This document shows, piece by piece, positions 11,552 to 24,400 of a DNA stretch of 64,000 nt (position 1 is the first letter of the stretch; every line of letters begins with the position of its first letter). Position numbers and translations under genes: made by a program. This stretch comes from Dendrocalamus latiflorus (lineage: Eukaryota > Streptophyta > Magnoliopsida > Poales > Poaceae). The DNA lies in NCBI GenBank assembly GCA_017311315.1, contig CM029638.1:4237783-4301782 (forward strand). The letters run 5' to 3'. The notes below the pieces were generated by a model that was not told the DNA's origin, ran no database searches, and saw nothing but the letters and a program-made list of their open reading frames with translations.

Positions 11552-13100
11552 ACAGATCAGCAGCGCCCTTAAATTACAGTCCTCTTTGAGCTGGTGCGGC
11601 TGCGAGTTTGCTGGCCATTCCACTGATTGCTTTTGGAAGGCAGCGTAGGAGCAAAACTATCCTTGCTTTTCCTTGGCATGAGGCATGTGTTAGTGTGACT
11701 CGTGGCGTGCCCTGAATAAACTTATGGTTAAACATTATGTGTGGGAGTCGGTATGTAATATTGTTAAGCATTACATGGGGTTATATATGTGGTTAAGCAG
11801 TACGAGCTACGACCCATCTTTATAGGACAGGACGGTGTATGTGTGATGAACACTGTAATAAACATTACACATTATAGTTATAAAGTTCGAGTGGTTACTC
11901 TTTTGTCGCCCCATGTTTGTTCACAAGTTTACTGTTACTGCCATGGCAGCAACCTCCCTTGTCTTGTTCGATATGAAATTAGTGAGATTCCTTGGCTGTG
12001 GTTATAATGGCGGATTATATATATTTTTTCCATGGAGTTTTAGTAGTGGGCTACAACGTAACTTTGCTATACTCCAATTACATTACCTCCGTATTTCAAA
12101 GCCCGTTGCGATTACAATTCCAGACCAAACACCACCGCGTCTGAGATACTTGGGCTTATTCTAGTCAAGAAGATTCAAGATTTCCGTTTCGTATATCGTT
12201 TCGAAAATACATGTTAAGAGGAATACGTCAAGGTAATGCATGTGAGCGTGACTTCAAAGAAACCATTTTTCAGAGGAACGTGCCAGAAGGAAGCATTGAA
12301 TCGACCTATTTCGGCCTGCAGTCTGCAGAGGGCAAGCACCCGCTCGAAATGGTCGTATAGAGAGCGACGCGTTGTTGCTGATCCTCTGTTACTGCACAAG
12401 TGAAGAGAACTCCCGACTCATCATGCATGTCTCTGAACCTGTAGGTTGTCAAAGATAGGACTTTCTTTCGAGTCCACAGAGCCTGAAGCTAGTATATGAT
12501 CACACCGTGTTTCTGAGGGTGAAGGGCTTCCAGTAACAGCTACTGATTTCGACTGATTGACAGAGTACTACATGGCAACCTAAGCTTTTCTCTGCGCATA
12601 GGAACCGGATTTTGGATGATTTGAATCACAACTGTGCGCCTACTGGCCTTTCTTGTCATCATTTAAAAAAAAACAGTTTCATGCCATCATTATGTGGTTT
12701 CTGAATTTTGATGTACTGTTCTTGAACGTAAGGTCATGGGTTCCCTGGTCATTATTCTGAATGCCAATTGTCAACAAACCAAAACACCACCAACCTATTG
12801 TTTTCTGAATCTTGATATACTGTTCTTGTCATTGACATTTACTGTTTACCGAATCTGGATTAACAGTTGCCACTGGTTTCATGTGGATGAAAAGAGAGAT
12901 GAAATGCAAAAAAAATCCTGTGATCACACATCAGAAGTTTTGTTCATCCATAATATTTTTCTCTTCCAAAAAATCCAGTTTACCGATTGCTTCTCCTTTC
13001 TGATAACATATATCATAAATCCCTTTCCCATTAAAAAAATGGATACTATATAACAAATTTCTTGCTTCAAGTGCCAACCTCGGTGTAAATGGACATGAAA
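11552..13100. other. PAO 3' region and intergenic DNA
   Basis: The PAO 3' UTR probably ends in the 11.7-11.9 kb area, where aataaa-like words occur (11715, 11857). Beyond that I see no gene. Short ORFs have no recognisable content. Confidence 0.5.
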
Positions 13101-13114
13101 GTGGCCCTTCTACA

Positions 13115-13273
13115 CAATGGCGGAGTCAGAATTTAGTTACACCCCGGACACGGTGGTAGAATGATCTAAACTATCTGGACTGGATCATGAAAATATTACA
13201 CAGGCTAAACTAAATTTACCCGGGCTATACACTAGACATTTTTCCACACCCTAGGCTGAAGGATCCGCCCGTG
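13115..13273. mobile_element. Short hAT-type MITE with 8-bp target duplication
   Basis: The element begins caatggcggagtcag and ends gatccgcccgtg, imperfect inverted ends of the ggcgga class common in grass hAT MITEs. The 8-bp direct repeat cttctaca flanks it exactly at 13107-13114 and 13274-13281. It is 159 bp long and non-coding. Confidence 0.8.
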
Positions 13274-14002
13274 CTTCTACAGATGAATTTTTCTTAAATG
13301 GTTTTGTAAGATCCATTAACAAATGGGCCTTTCCAACATCCCAAATATACTAAGTTCTTTCAGTCGGTGACTATTTTTCGAACTTTGCAACAAATATGTG
13401 TTTTTCTCACGTAAGTATTAGTTTGAAAATGCCAGCCAAAAAAGTTGAAGATTCTTAACGCCTCTAATATTTCAACATTGGCATCATGTTCTAGATATTT
13501 TTCTAAGAGATTCGAGTGATCTGATCGAAAATAACATGTGGCAATCAGTCCGTCGATCTGAGAGGAGCATCACCCTGCTGTCCTTGCATCTCATTGTCGT
13601 AGCCCAGACTTGCACACTGGTAGGTTGGGACGGTACTGTACGGAAGGGTACCAGGTTGCAGCTTACAGACAAGCAGTGACCAAACACCCAAGGACGGTGT
13701 GTACAATGACATCCCAACCCCTTACAATTAATTGCCAAATGTAGAGGAAAGGTGCCTTGCTCGGCCTCATGTGATTGCCCGACTCCATGGGGATACTCGA
13801 CACACTTGTCTGTCAAAGTAAAGTGATAGAATTGACAATTATGTCTATTCAGTAGGTCATATTTTTTGTACAAACTAGTTGGATGCGCATGCGTTGCTAC
13901 GGATTAAAATATAATCGTAACATTTAAAAAGTCTAATTGCAAAATGATAGAGAGCAAAGGAAATACTCTAAAATTAGTCTATCAAACAAGAACACTATAG
14001 AT

Positions 14003-15692
14003 CAGTGGCGAAGTTAGGAATAAAATTGAGGCTAGGCTGAATCTTTTGTCGAACTAAACTAAATTGACATAAATATAGTGTTTTACTTTTTACAGAATTT
14101 CAAATTCATATAGAAACACACAATTAGAAACAAATAATGCAAAATAAAGAAATATAAAGTAGGTACCTCGAAAGTCGATAATACGAAACGCATACTCAGA
14201 ATATATAATTATTCTACCAGGAGTGCAGATTAGCGATAAGTCACCTGTGTATGAACATATGAAAATTAGTGATATAATAGAAACTTGTGAAAGACAATAA
14301 AAATTTAGATCATATAAAACATATCACAAATAAACTAATTTGAATCATAAGATAAATTTGAATCACGGGGAAAATGCATTATACGCGACTTCATGCCTTG
14401 GAAGCAGTTTATGATTTTATCATCGTCAATACTTTTTAAAGATCTCTCGCTCAGTGTAGCACACTATCAAGTCATTGAGCCACTCATCCGCTACCTTATT
14501 GCACAAATTTGTTTTGATAATATTCATTGCTAAAAATATTCTCTCAACAGATGCCGTTGCCATCGGAAGTATCAATGCCAACTCAATGAGGCGATATACC
14601 AATGGAAAAGTTCTATCTTTTCTTGTTTGAACCATCAATTGAGCAAGTTTTGATATATCACGACATCCATTGAATTCTTCACTTCTTCTAATGTTGAGAA
14701 TAAAAGTTTGAAGCTGATTTCTTAATAAGAACCGATTAGCATCCGTGAAATCATCAGCATAAATCTCAGCAAGTCAAACAAGTTTATCAACATCAAAATT
14801 AGAGAAGCAGTCACTTGAATTGCTTGCGAAATAATTACACAAAGTTCGTTTCTCCATTATAGAAAAATCTACAAATAAATTAATTATTGTCATTATAAAA
14901 CCATAAATCTATAAATAAATTATAAAGATTAAACTATTAACTATCTAATATCTATATACAATTACACACTAAAAATATAAACTCTTTAACTCTAAAATAG
15001 TAAATTAAGAGGGAGAAAATATTACCACTTACCACTCACTGATTCCGGCGCTGTCCACTATCCGCTCGGTCTCTCCTCTAAATCACTCTCGCAGTCTCCG
15101 CTGTCGCCTGTCCGCTCTCCGCTCTCGCCTCTCGGTCTCTCCACTCTCTGCGGCGCGAATGCGCAATGCTTCTGCCGGCCGGCTACCGTCCTGCCTGCGA
15201 TCTGGCTCTCCCGTGGTCCGGCCCCCTCGCCCCTCAGCGGCTTGGCCCTCGCCGCCCCCGCGCCCCGATGGGCTCCCGCGGTCCTGCCCCTCGCCGGCTC
15301 GCCTCCCCCGCGCCCCGGCCGGCTCCCCCGCCCCCGCGCCCCGTTAGATCTGGCTCTCCTGACTCCCGGTGGCCTGGCCCTCGCCGTCGTCGCCCCCACG
15401 CCTCGGTCCGGCTCTCACGCCCCCGGATCTTCCTCGGTCGCGATCAGATCTACCTTCCTTGGCTGCGACGGAGTTAGATGTGGCGGCGGCCCGGCCCTGT
15501 CAGCCCTCTCTCCGCACTCCGCAACTGCGCAAGGTCAGTTAGTTGTGCACTTGTGCTGTTGTTGAGTATTGACTGTTGTTTTGTGAATTGTGATTGATGT
15601 TTTAGTGGGCCGGTGAGATGGATCATAGGTGTTCTTGCCGGCCGGAGGTGAGGCTTGAGCCTTACCAAGCCTTACCCTTAGCTTCACCCCTG
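14003..15692 (-). mobile_element. hAT (Tip100-like) transposon, 1.69 kb, perfect 8-bp duplication
   Basis: The left end is cagtggcgaagttagg and the right end, reverse-complemented, is caggggtgaagctaagg, a good terminal inverted repeat of the cagtggcgaagccagg family. The flanking 8-bp repeat ctatagat is perfect (13995-14002 and 15693-15700). The interior holds a C-terminal transposase fragment on the minus strand and a GC-rich block at 15.05-15.5 kb. It lies inside the Helitron-like element and is therefore younger than it. Confidence 0.88.
14426..14850 (-). pseudogene. hAT transposase C-terminal fragment
   Basis: The minus strand encodes a stretch ending in LPMATASVERIFLAMNIIKT, NKVADEWLNDLIVCYTEREI and a stop. 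This matches the C-terminal dimerisation domain of plant TTF-type zinc-finger hAT transposases, where the core is usually (A/S)TASVER.FS. Upstream in the same frame are SNFDVDKLV and LAEIYADDF...FLLRNQLQTFI, separated by an in-frame TGA at 14774-14776. Only the last part of the transposase remains and it is interrupted, so it is non-functional. Confidence 0.82.
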
Positions 15693-15700
15693 CTATAGAT

Positions 15701-17440
15701 CCACATATAGAAAGACTTTCACTTCCAAGGATGATATTCAATTAGGATATAACTCCATTCCACAGATACATAAAAGAAGGACTTGGTGGTGATGAGTCTG
15801 CCATCCAACTCTTGAGTTGGTGGGATCTTTTGTCGATAAATATGTGCATACATGCATATGTTACTTGAATGATTTTCTATGCACAATTAGATTATATGTG
15901 CATGTGGCTTGTGATAAGATTCTACATAGCTGAAATTATTGTTCTTGTTGATTGGATGCAAATTATGTTTGAAACTTTCATATGTAGGGATAATTGCCTT
16001 ATGCATATTGGTTTTCTAAATTTAGAACTTATATTATGTTTATTTGATATCTGTTGCAACACATGGGCACTCGTCTAGACATTATGTAATTCTGCAAATG
16101 ATACTGTGACATGCGTCATTTTTGCATATATTTAGCCGTCATTTTACCCTCATATTCTTCACATTTTAAGACCATTTATCAGCATTTACATGCTTTTCCA
16201 TATTTAATTGCTCGAAATGGACCATTTTACCTTTTTTCTATGTTTTTCTGCAGGTCGGCGCGTTCGAGGCGCATAAACGACAAATTCGGCATTCCGGGAC
16301 TGCTCCATATAGATGTACGCATCATCACAAACGCGTAAGATCTATCCGCAAAGAAAACGGAGTTCCGGAGGTCTAAATCAGAAGAAATCTCATTGGGGAA
16401 GGACCTCCTTGTAAACCCTATATTTTTCAAGGACTAAATCGCAAAATAGACAAAGAAAATCCCCCACCGGCCACTGTCCTGAAATCCCTAGCGCAGCCGC
16501 TATCTACAATCGAGCCCGGTATTGCTTCTCCCCCCCCCCCCCCCCCCCCGCGTTGCTTTTCTCCCCACTTCTCTGCCTCGGCGCCGGCGAGGCCGGGCCA
16601 TCTCGCTGGCGGCCGCCTGCCTTCTCCGCCTTCTCACCCGCCACCTCCCACCATAGCACCGCCCCTCCAGTTCTACCGACGCGCCACCTCCTTTTCTCCT
16701 TCCTCCAGCACCTCTACTCGCTGCTCCCCATCCGCGCCACCAGCGCCTCCCGTCTCCACTGCGCCACCTCTTCCGCCGCTTCTCCCGTGCGCCACCGCAC
16801 TTCGCCTCCACCGCGCCTCCTCTTCCGCCGCTGACTCGCCGTCACGCCACCACACTCACCGCGCCGCCCCTGTGCCCCCCTCCTTCACCCGCACCGCCTT
16901 CTCCATTAGCGCGTCCCATCTCGGCCGCCGTCACAGCTCCCCTTCTCCTTCTTCTCCTCTACCCGCCACCTTCTCCTCAGTCCGGCCTCCCGTCTCCACC
17001 GCGCCGCCCTCTTCCGCCAACGCCACCGCCGATCTCCTCACCGGATCTTCTTCAACCCGGTCGGGCGTCCCTGTCTCCGCCTCAACTCCCTCCGGCATCT
17101 CGCCCCTCTGCGCCACTGCTCCCTACACTGAGCCCGCTGCCTGCGCCCTCTTCACCGACACCGACGCCGGCGAGTCTGGTTCTTCTTCACCCCCTCCTCG
17201 GCTCCACTCCACTGCGGCCTCTACTTAACCAACCACGCCGGCGGCTTCATCAGCTCCAACCACGCCGGTGCCGAAAAAAGCAGGTGGGTGGGAGAGAGAG
17301 AGAGAGGGGTAGTAGGTGAGGAATTTTTGAAGTGAAGCCCGCCCGAGCACAGCCAAAAAAAGTGGCCCTACATGTCAGTGAAAAGGAAAGAAGTGTAAGA
17401 TGCACCATCACCTTGAACTCCTCCTCCTTTTAAGGAGTAG
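15701..17440. other. Remainder of the Helitron-like element, GC-rich 3' half
   Basis: The first part (15.7-16.4 kb) is AT-rich with no gene. From about 16500 to 17260 the sequence is very GC-rich, with open frames full of Ser, Pro and Arg on several strands and frames. This looks like the leader or first exon of a captured gene, but I cannot name it. A C20 run lies at 16530-16549. Confidence 0.4.
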
Positions 17441-17967
17441 AGATGAATAAAAATGCTATTTGGTGGAAATCTGTATATCAACATATATATGAGATGCAAT
17501 CCATAGACTAAATTAATTTGTATTGAATGCTCCGAACTCCCACTGGCTCCAACGTTTTTAGCTCAGCATGTATTCTCTGATATTTTTTGTCTGATGCAGA
17601 AACAGTAGTCGCGATGGGAGACCGATAACAACTCTTCTCTGGGCACTACCATCACCACACGGTTGTCGCTTATGTGTCTGACCTCACTTTCAACCCATTT
17701 ATTCTTGCCTCCAAATTAAACCTCTTTTTTCCCCTGAAATTTTGTTTTCAATTTCTAGTGGTCAGTGCTGCACCACATAAAACCATCAATGTGCAAGGCA
17801 CACTCCCAATTCCAAATTAACACTACGGTTCTATAAATATTAAGCTCCCAAACGAGGACCTCCCATGAGGACATGACTATGAGCTAGCACAAAGCTTCCA
17901 TGCATGTCCATTTTTTTTAGCCTGCTGTGTAAACTACATATGCATTTTGCAGGTTATTGTACATAGT

Positions 17968-18297
17968 ATGCTCACGCTGATCATGGCTAATGCTCAGCTC
18001 ATCACCCGGTTCGCCATCGAGGTCGCGCCGTCGCAGCTGTCGTCCATCATCAGGCGCCGCCGAGGGCTCCCGAGGATGCTGGACACGATAACGGAGGAGG
18101 AGAAGGAGGCGGCCATGGAGCTATCATCATCCTACGCGCTGCATGCCAAGGCACCTGAGCGCAATGTGATCGGCCACGCGAGGGAGATCGTCGGCTCCTC
18201 GGTCCACGCCGGCAGCTCCTCTGCGGCGCATGGCGAGAAGCGGCTCGTCCTCGCCTCGGCGCCGGCCAAAGCGGCGTGCTCCAAGATCGCCGTGTGA
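17968..18297 (+). CDS. Small uncharacterised protein (about 109 aa)
   Basis: The frame has strong codon bias typical of grass genes (GC-rich third positions). It encodes MLTLIMANAQLITRFAIEVA..., an SSIIRRRRGLPRMLDTI segment, an acidic EEEKEAAMEL helix and a Ser/Ala-rich tail ending SKIAV. A splice acceptor (ttttgcag) ends at 17952, so an upstream non-coding exon is likely. The first ATG after it is 17968, and an in-frame ATG at 17983 (MANAQ) is the alternative start. An aataaaatgg polyadenylation-like signal follows near 18500. I do not recognise a domain. It resembles small plant-specific proteins of unknown role and has no clear membrane segment. Confidence 0.6.
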   Translation: MLTLIMANAQLITRFAIEVAPSQLSSIIRRRRGLPRMLDTITEEEKEAAMELSSSYALHAKAPERNVIGHAREIVGSSVHAGSSSAAHGEKRLVLASAPAKAACSKIAV

Positions 18298-18299
18298 TT

Positions 18300-21200
18300 C
18301 GATCGGTAGGAAGAAATTAACTTACCGTCGAACTGGCTATAGTACTGTACGTACGGTAATGCTGTCGTTACGTGTGAAAAGTGTGAAGTTTTAACCATCT
18401 GGTCTGGCTTGTGGCGTCGAGTGGTACGTACGTGGCTTGAAGTCCTATCTCTCAGTGGCGTCGAGTCGTATGTAATGTCTCTCAGTGGCAGATAGCTAAT
18501 AAAATGGTTATAATAGTAGTATAGTACTCACTCGGTTCATAAAAATAAGTTATTTTGGAAGTTAAATCTTGAATCTTAGAAACTTTAAGTGGACTCTTTT
18601 TAGCCTATAACTTTCTTCGAATAAACACACAAAATGATTTTTCGTCATTTTTCAAAACGACTTATCAGAATAGCCTTTTCGAAACGACTCGTCAGCATTC
18701 GATTCGTTCACACTAACATACCAAAAGCCATTAACCACAGCCAAAAAAATCCATCCTTTGGTCATCGATATATTTTTAAAAAGTCTGCAGCGATCGACGA
18801 GGTTTACAAAGGCCTCACTCCAAACGGTTTCAGCTTCTGGTATCCGACTTTTTAATTTCGTCTTTTTTCCGTTTTGCCTTTGTTGGGCCTTTTCTTTTTT
18901 TTCCCTTGATTCCTTTGTATTGTCCGTGATGATATATCTTTTTATTTTTTAAAAATTTAATTACTCAGAAAAAACTAACAGCCGCTACAATATATTTTCA
19001 GCTGCTATAGTGCAAAAAAAGCCAGAAACCACGACTTATATTTTAATACAATAATTTATATCTGGTGTACCATTTTGAATTTTAATACAATAATTCATAT
19101 TTATTCATAAGTATATATATATATAATTATATGTATACATAATTTCACTTAGAATTTCACTTTAAAGACATAATCATAGCATAAAAATGATGTCACTTCA
19201 ATTAAGCCAAATACTGGAATGGATCGATCGCCCAGTTTTGGTCGGAATAGATCGGAATGGCCGATACGGGATTAAGCCTATTGTGTGCCGTTTTGAGTGC
19301 TGGTATGGCATATTCCGACTATTCTAGTTGATATTAGAATAGAATTACTCCCTATGTCCAAGTTTATAAGGCGTATTTTCTCTTAGTATATAGACCAATG
19401 AGATAATAAAAATAGCTAAATTACTATTAATTATTATTTCTAAGCACTATATTCAATACATGCACGTAGAGAATAGAAAATAAAACTATATATTTATTAG
19501 AGGTATAAAAAGAACATCACACTAATTTTATATTAGAATATAAAATATAGTTTATATTTATGAATAAAACTGTTTAAAAAAATATATATCCTATAAACTT
19601 AAATCGACTGAAGTAGTAAGTTTGTTTCAACCAACGGGCACATGCAGGCTTCGCCCTCTCCGCAGCCTAGCCCGGCTCTTCCTCCTGGCGCTGCGCGCTT
19701 GTTCGATCCACCTGGCGACCCAAGAGCAATCCGCGCGCGGGCGCGGCGAATCAGTGGCATGATCCACGTGGACCGCAGTACAGGCAGCGCACACTACGCG
19801 GCCGATCAGTAGCACATGCACCGGTTGGCGTGAGAACCCATGCGCTGAGGCCTGTATGCATGGCTAAGAGCAGGTACAATAAGGCTTAGTCAGCAGGCTA
19901 TAGCAAATATAATATCAACCAAATTTTACGTGGCAGAGAGAGAAAGGAAGAGAGAGAATGAAGCTGGCTACTAAATTACAGCTAACTATAGCACGTAAAA
20001 ATATGCATTTCACTCTCTTACACGTGGGACCAAATAGTTATTGTAATAGCTACTTTATTGTATGAACTATTTTTTTGAAGATTATAGATGAAATAGACAA
20101 GTGTTATAGTCACTAGTTGGCTATACTATTGTACTTGCTCTAAGACGTTCAGCGACTCAATCGCCCGCGCAGGCCAGCCACTGAGGCCACGTGCGTTATT
20201 TTCGACTGCCTACAGTTGATATTTTTATCCTATATTTATGTAAATAAATCAGATATTGATAAACCATTTTTATCTTAATAAGTCACTTTAAAACGATGAA
20301 AAAGAATACATTCTGTTTATTTGTTCCGAAAAAACTAGAAGCTAAAAAGAATAAGAGGTCTCGCTCGGTTGGGCTGAAAAGCTATGGCTTATGACTGAAA
20401 TTTTACTGTAACTGAAAGTGCCTTATTTAGCGTAATTAAGCTTTAAAAAATTTAAAAATAGAAAAATATGTTAGCTCATTATGGACAACGTGAAAAAATA
20501 CAGGAAAAAAGAACCGGTAAAAAAGCTCAAAAAACCACAAGTTTAAAAAAAGATGAAATTTATAAATAGTAAAAAATAAACCAGAAATCAGAAATTGAAA
20601 GTGAGTGGCGGAGTGGTCCGCGGGTCCAACACAAGGCCGTGCACGTCAGTGCCTGTCGCCGAGACACCGAACTTTCTTCTGCCCGCGGCCGTAGTTAGCG
20701 ACGACGCCGCGCCGGCTGGCTGCACCACCCTGCGGCAGCGGTACACCGCGCACGCCTCGCCCACGCTCCACGGCTGCGCATCGAATCATGATTTGGGGCT
20801 TTTTACCAGTTAATAACCCACGTAAGAGGTGCGACAACGCCGACAATTTTTTCGAAACAAGATCCGTCTCATTCTGACTCCGCCATTGACTACCACGGTT
20901 TGCACACCTGTAACATATACTATATTTTCGTTCAATTTCGATGAGTCAAAACATAAGCAAATAAATGACCTTGCATGATCGAGTGCGTAAATTAGCTGAA
21001 TCTACGGCAGATAAACCGTCATTTTTCGGTCAACAAGTTAAAAAAATTATGATCAGCTAGGCAGCAAGCACACACAATTTATGTTGCTTCCGCTTGTTAC
21101 ACTTCAGCTCTGCAAGGAACTGGATATAACTAGGCCTTAAAAGGCTTGCACTTTGCAATGTAGACCAAATCGTGCGCTTTTCTCTATGGTAATAAGCAAA

Positions 21201-21480
21201 GTAAGTATTGGAGTCCATTATTTTTGTTGTACAGTAAGTATTGCAAGTAGGATTACAACATAAGAATTGTCAGCTCATTCAGATAACAAACGCTTATATG
21301 TTGAAATAGCAGACGTGTAGACAAAACTGCATGTCCTGCCAAAATTGTCAGGCAAACTACCAACACGGCCTCCAATAAGAGAATAGATAACAGAAGAAAA
21401 TAGTCTCGGGGTACACAAGAAATTGTTCGCGTTTCATTAGAATAAGGGGGAGTGATCGCTGCGCTCAGAAACAAAATCGG
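18300..21480. other. Intergenic DNA rich in MITE remnants
   Basis: No gene is seen. The stretch at 18770-19030 (ctccaaacggtttcagcttctgg ... agctgctatag) is related to those at 56.12-56.34 kb and 59.82-59.99 kb. A stretch near 20240-20580 resembles other short repeats here. A GC-rich patch at 19.62-19.85 kb has open frames without domain content. The 3' UTR of nucleolin lies near 21.2-21.5 kb. Confidence 0.5.
19868..20140. mobile_element. MITE with gagcaggtacaata ends and TAA duplication
   Basis: The left end gagcaggtacaata and the right end tattgtacttgctc are inverted repeats with one mismatch. TAA flanks both sides (19865-19867 and 20141-20143), as expected for PIF/Harbinger-type (Tourist-like) MITEs. 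It is 273 bp and non-coding. Confidence 0.78.
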
Positions 21481-21491
21481 CTCAAAAGGTT

Positions 21492-24400
21492 TCACTCATC
21501 ATCACCGAAAGTAGTCTTCTTTCCTGCGAAGGAGTACCACATGTATAAGAATGTAAATTCTACCTTGCCTGAATCAAAAGGAAGCAACAAATGTAACTCG
21601 GGGTATTTTGCTATTGATGTAGAAATGGTTTACCTGCACTAGGTGTACCAGCACTCTGCTTGAAAGGTGTACCCCGGCCACCCCGGCCTCTGTCACCTCT
21701 ACCACCTCTTCCACGTCCACGGCCACCGTCATGTCCACGGCCACGGCCACCATCGCGTCCCCAGCCTCTACCTCTTCCACTGTCCCTACCACGTCTCTCA
21801 CTACTAAAGCCACCATCTCTGTTGTCTGGTTTAGGTTTCGCTTCATCAACATACAAGCTGAAGCCACCAAGGTCAGATCCATTCAGCTCAAATGCTTTCG
21901 ACAAGGAATCCTGATCCTTAAAATCCATATAGGCTATCCTGCAGAACCAAGCAAGCCACTTGTCACTGACAAGAGTAAGATGAGGGTCTTTCTGAATGCA
22001 AGAATTACAAAAGAAACAGTACAATATGTCACAAAAATTCCTACTGAAATCTTATGATCCAAAAAGGGCTACTAAGTGCTATTATGTAATAGAGCCAACT
22101 GACCCTTTGCTTGCACCAGTTTCATAATCCTTTGGAATTGAAACTCTTGTAATCTCTCCGCACGAGCCAAAATGTTCTTCAAGAGAGCTTCGGATCTGGT
22201 GAATAAAATCAGTCAGATGTAATATAAAAGAGACAATGATGGAAAGCTAGAAATACCCATAAAATCAGTAAAATTTCACAAATCACAAAGGGTCAACGCT
22301 TCAAATTACCTGGTCCTCCCCAAGAGATGAATTAAAGCCTTTAATAAATACAGAGTTGCCTGAGCTTTGAGCAGGCTTCTTGAAAGAACTATTGTCCCTC
22401 CTGAGCAATGCACAAAATTACGGCCATGTTGACAGAGAGCAAGGAATAAAGAGGTAGCGTTTTCAGATAATATCTAAAGTTTTTTCTAGAATATCAACAC
22501 ATTAGAGACAATGAGGTAGAGAATCACCCGCTGCCAGGAGTATACACGCCCCTCTCACGAGCCAGATCAAGCCTGACAGGCCGTCCCATCAGGTCATGAC
22601 CAGAAAATTCAAGTGCCTACAATGATAATTCAGTGTCAGAACATAGAGCATCAAATATAACTTGATGGCAGTTAAATGCTTTCTTAATGGAAAATCTGCT
22701 CTAAACTGTATAGATCACAAACAAAAACAATCAAGCAGAAAAATCACCTTCTTAGCGGCTTCAGCGGTATCAAATTCAACATGAGCAAAGCCCTTGAAGC
22801 TCCCATCCTCAAAGGTAGCAAAACGAATATCAACAACCTCACCTGCCTCCTCAAAAAATTGCTTCCTACACGATGTGGACAAATGAAGTTGATGACCACA
22901 CCTACCAAAAAGGAATGGAGTTAACACGCTCCACAAACTTACACTTGTTCATGCTCCACATTGTAGGACAAATTCCCAACAAAAAGGGTCTTTGACCCAG
23001 TGGCTTGAATTTGGTTGCTGGCAGGAGTTTTTGGCTGCAACAAATAAGGTTAAGACTGAATGCCCAACATCCATTGAAGGTGAAAGAACAAAATTTAAAG
23101 AGAATGGCGTAGATAGTAGAATCATACTTCATGTTGAGCTGGTTTTGTTGCAGACTGCTTTGAAGCAACAGAGGTTTCCTGTGGATTAAAGAAATTGTTA
23201 CAGTACAAGAGGTGCAACAATGTAGAAAGCCAAAAAACATGCATAAGTTATTGGCTTGGTGCAAGAAATGAAGGAAATATTATAACCTTTTTCTTGGGAG
23301 TTTTAGCCGGTTCATCACTTTCCTCATCACTATCTTCTTCAGAAGATTCATCTGAGCTGCTACCCTCTTCCGCTATTGATGCTTGCTATATAAAGTTTCA
23401 CACAGAAAAGTTAAGAGAACTGAAATAACCTCATATAGTAGTAAGGAAAAAAAAAGCATGTCTCCAGACCATCTTCTTTGGTTGAGCTTGTTTGCCCTTA
23501 TTATCATCATCAGAGCTTTCCTCAGAACTGTCATCGTCATCATCTTCTTCATCACTGCTGCTTTCTTTCTTGGCTACCTTAGGGGCTGGCTTGGCAGCAC
23601 CAGAAGGTGCAGAATCCTGCAGACAGAAGGAACAGGAAATGTAATAACGAAACCAAATCTTCAAAAGTAAGAGCAAACAAAAAAAGATCAGCACCTTAAG
23701 CTTCTTTGGCGGAGGCTCTTCATCACTTTCATCAGAACTCTCATCGGAACTATAATCAGAGTCATCCTTGGACTGCAAAGTTACAACAAGATTATTATGT
23801 ACAATAGCACATAAGACAAGAATTTCAAGGATGTTACTTGAGAAAATAAAGCATACTTGTCCATTCTTTTTATCTGTTGTTAGAGGTCTTTTTGCAGGGA
23901 TAGTAGATTTGGCTGGCTGCAAGACATTAGATAAGAATTTAAAATACTGCACAACAAAAAGTCACCAAGACAAGTAACAGAAGTACAGAACAGTTACTTC
24001 ATCAGAATCTGACTCTGAGTCAGCATCTGAGCTATCACTAGATTCTTCTTTCTTTTTAGCAGCAGCAGTCTTGGTAGTGCTATCCTGTAAATATACAGAA
24101 AATGTAATTGCATTAAAAAAACTATGTAGAATAAAGCCTCTATTTCAACAACTGTATTTAGGTAACTACCTCATCCTCAGAGTCACTCTCAGAATCAGAG
24201 CTTTCACTAGATTCTTCCTTTTTCTTGGCTGCTACTGGCGTTTTAGTTGGCATATCCTGCAGATATTGTTCATAGTCAGGACTTCAAAATTATTGTTGAC
24301 TATGATCAACTCTTGCACATACTCCACAAAACTAAGTCACAAGATAAGAGGAAAGGCAGGTAAAAGCATTGAGCCAGCTGACTACTCACTGTCTCACATA

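Larger units (their letters stand above)
13875..17443 (-). mobile_element. Helitron-like element (minus orientation) containing a nested hAT
   Basis: Read on the minus strand, the 5' end is tctctactccttaaaaggag, preceded by A at 17444. The 3' end has a GC-rich palindromic stretch (gcaacgcatgcgcat) followed by CTAG at 13878-13875 and then T. These are the 5'-TC, hairpin-CTRR and A/T insertion features of Helitrons. The hAT element at 14003-15692 sits inside. The remainder includes a GC-rich, gene-like block at 16.5-17.25 kb. No Rep/helicase is present, so it would be non-autonomous. The ends were assigned by motif only. Confidence 0.6.

Noticed and set aside
15058..15565. Long GC-rich open frames on both strands
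   Set aside because: They are Arg/Pro/Ala-rich in several frames at once, as expected from base composition, lie inside a hAT element, and show no domain.
16553..17228. Possible Ser/Pro-rich protein gene
   Set aside because: Overlapping frames on both strands are all open because of GC content. No splice sites or conserved block were recognised. Kept only as a possible captured leader.
20588..20890. Possible fifth hAT MITE with ggcggagt ends
   Set aside because: Words gagtggcggagtgg and gactccgccattg are inverted, but no 8-bp duplication could be found at matching borders.
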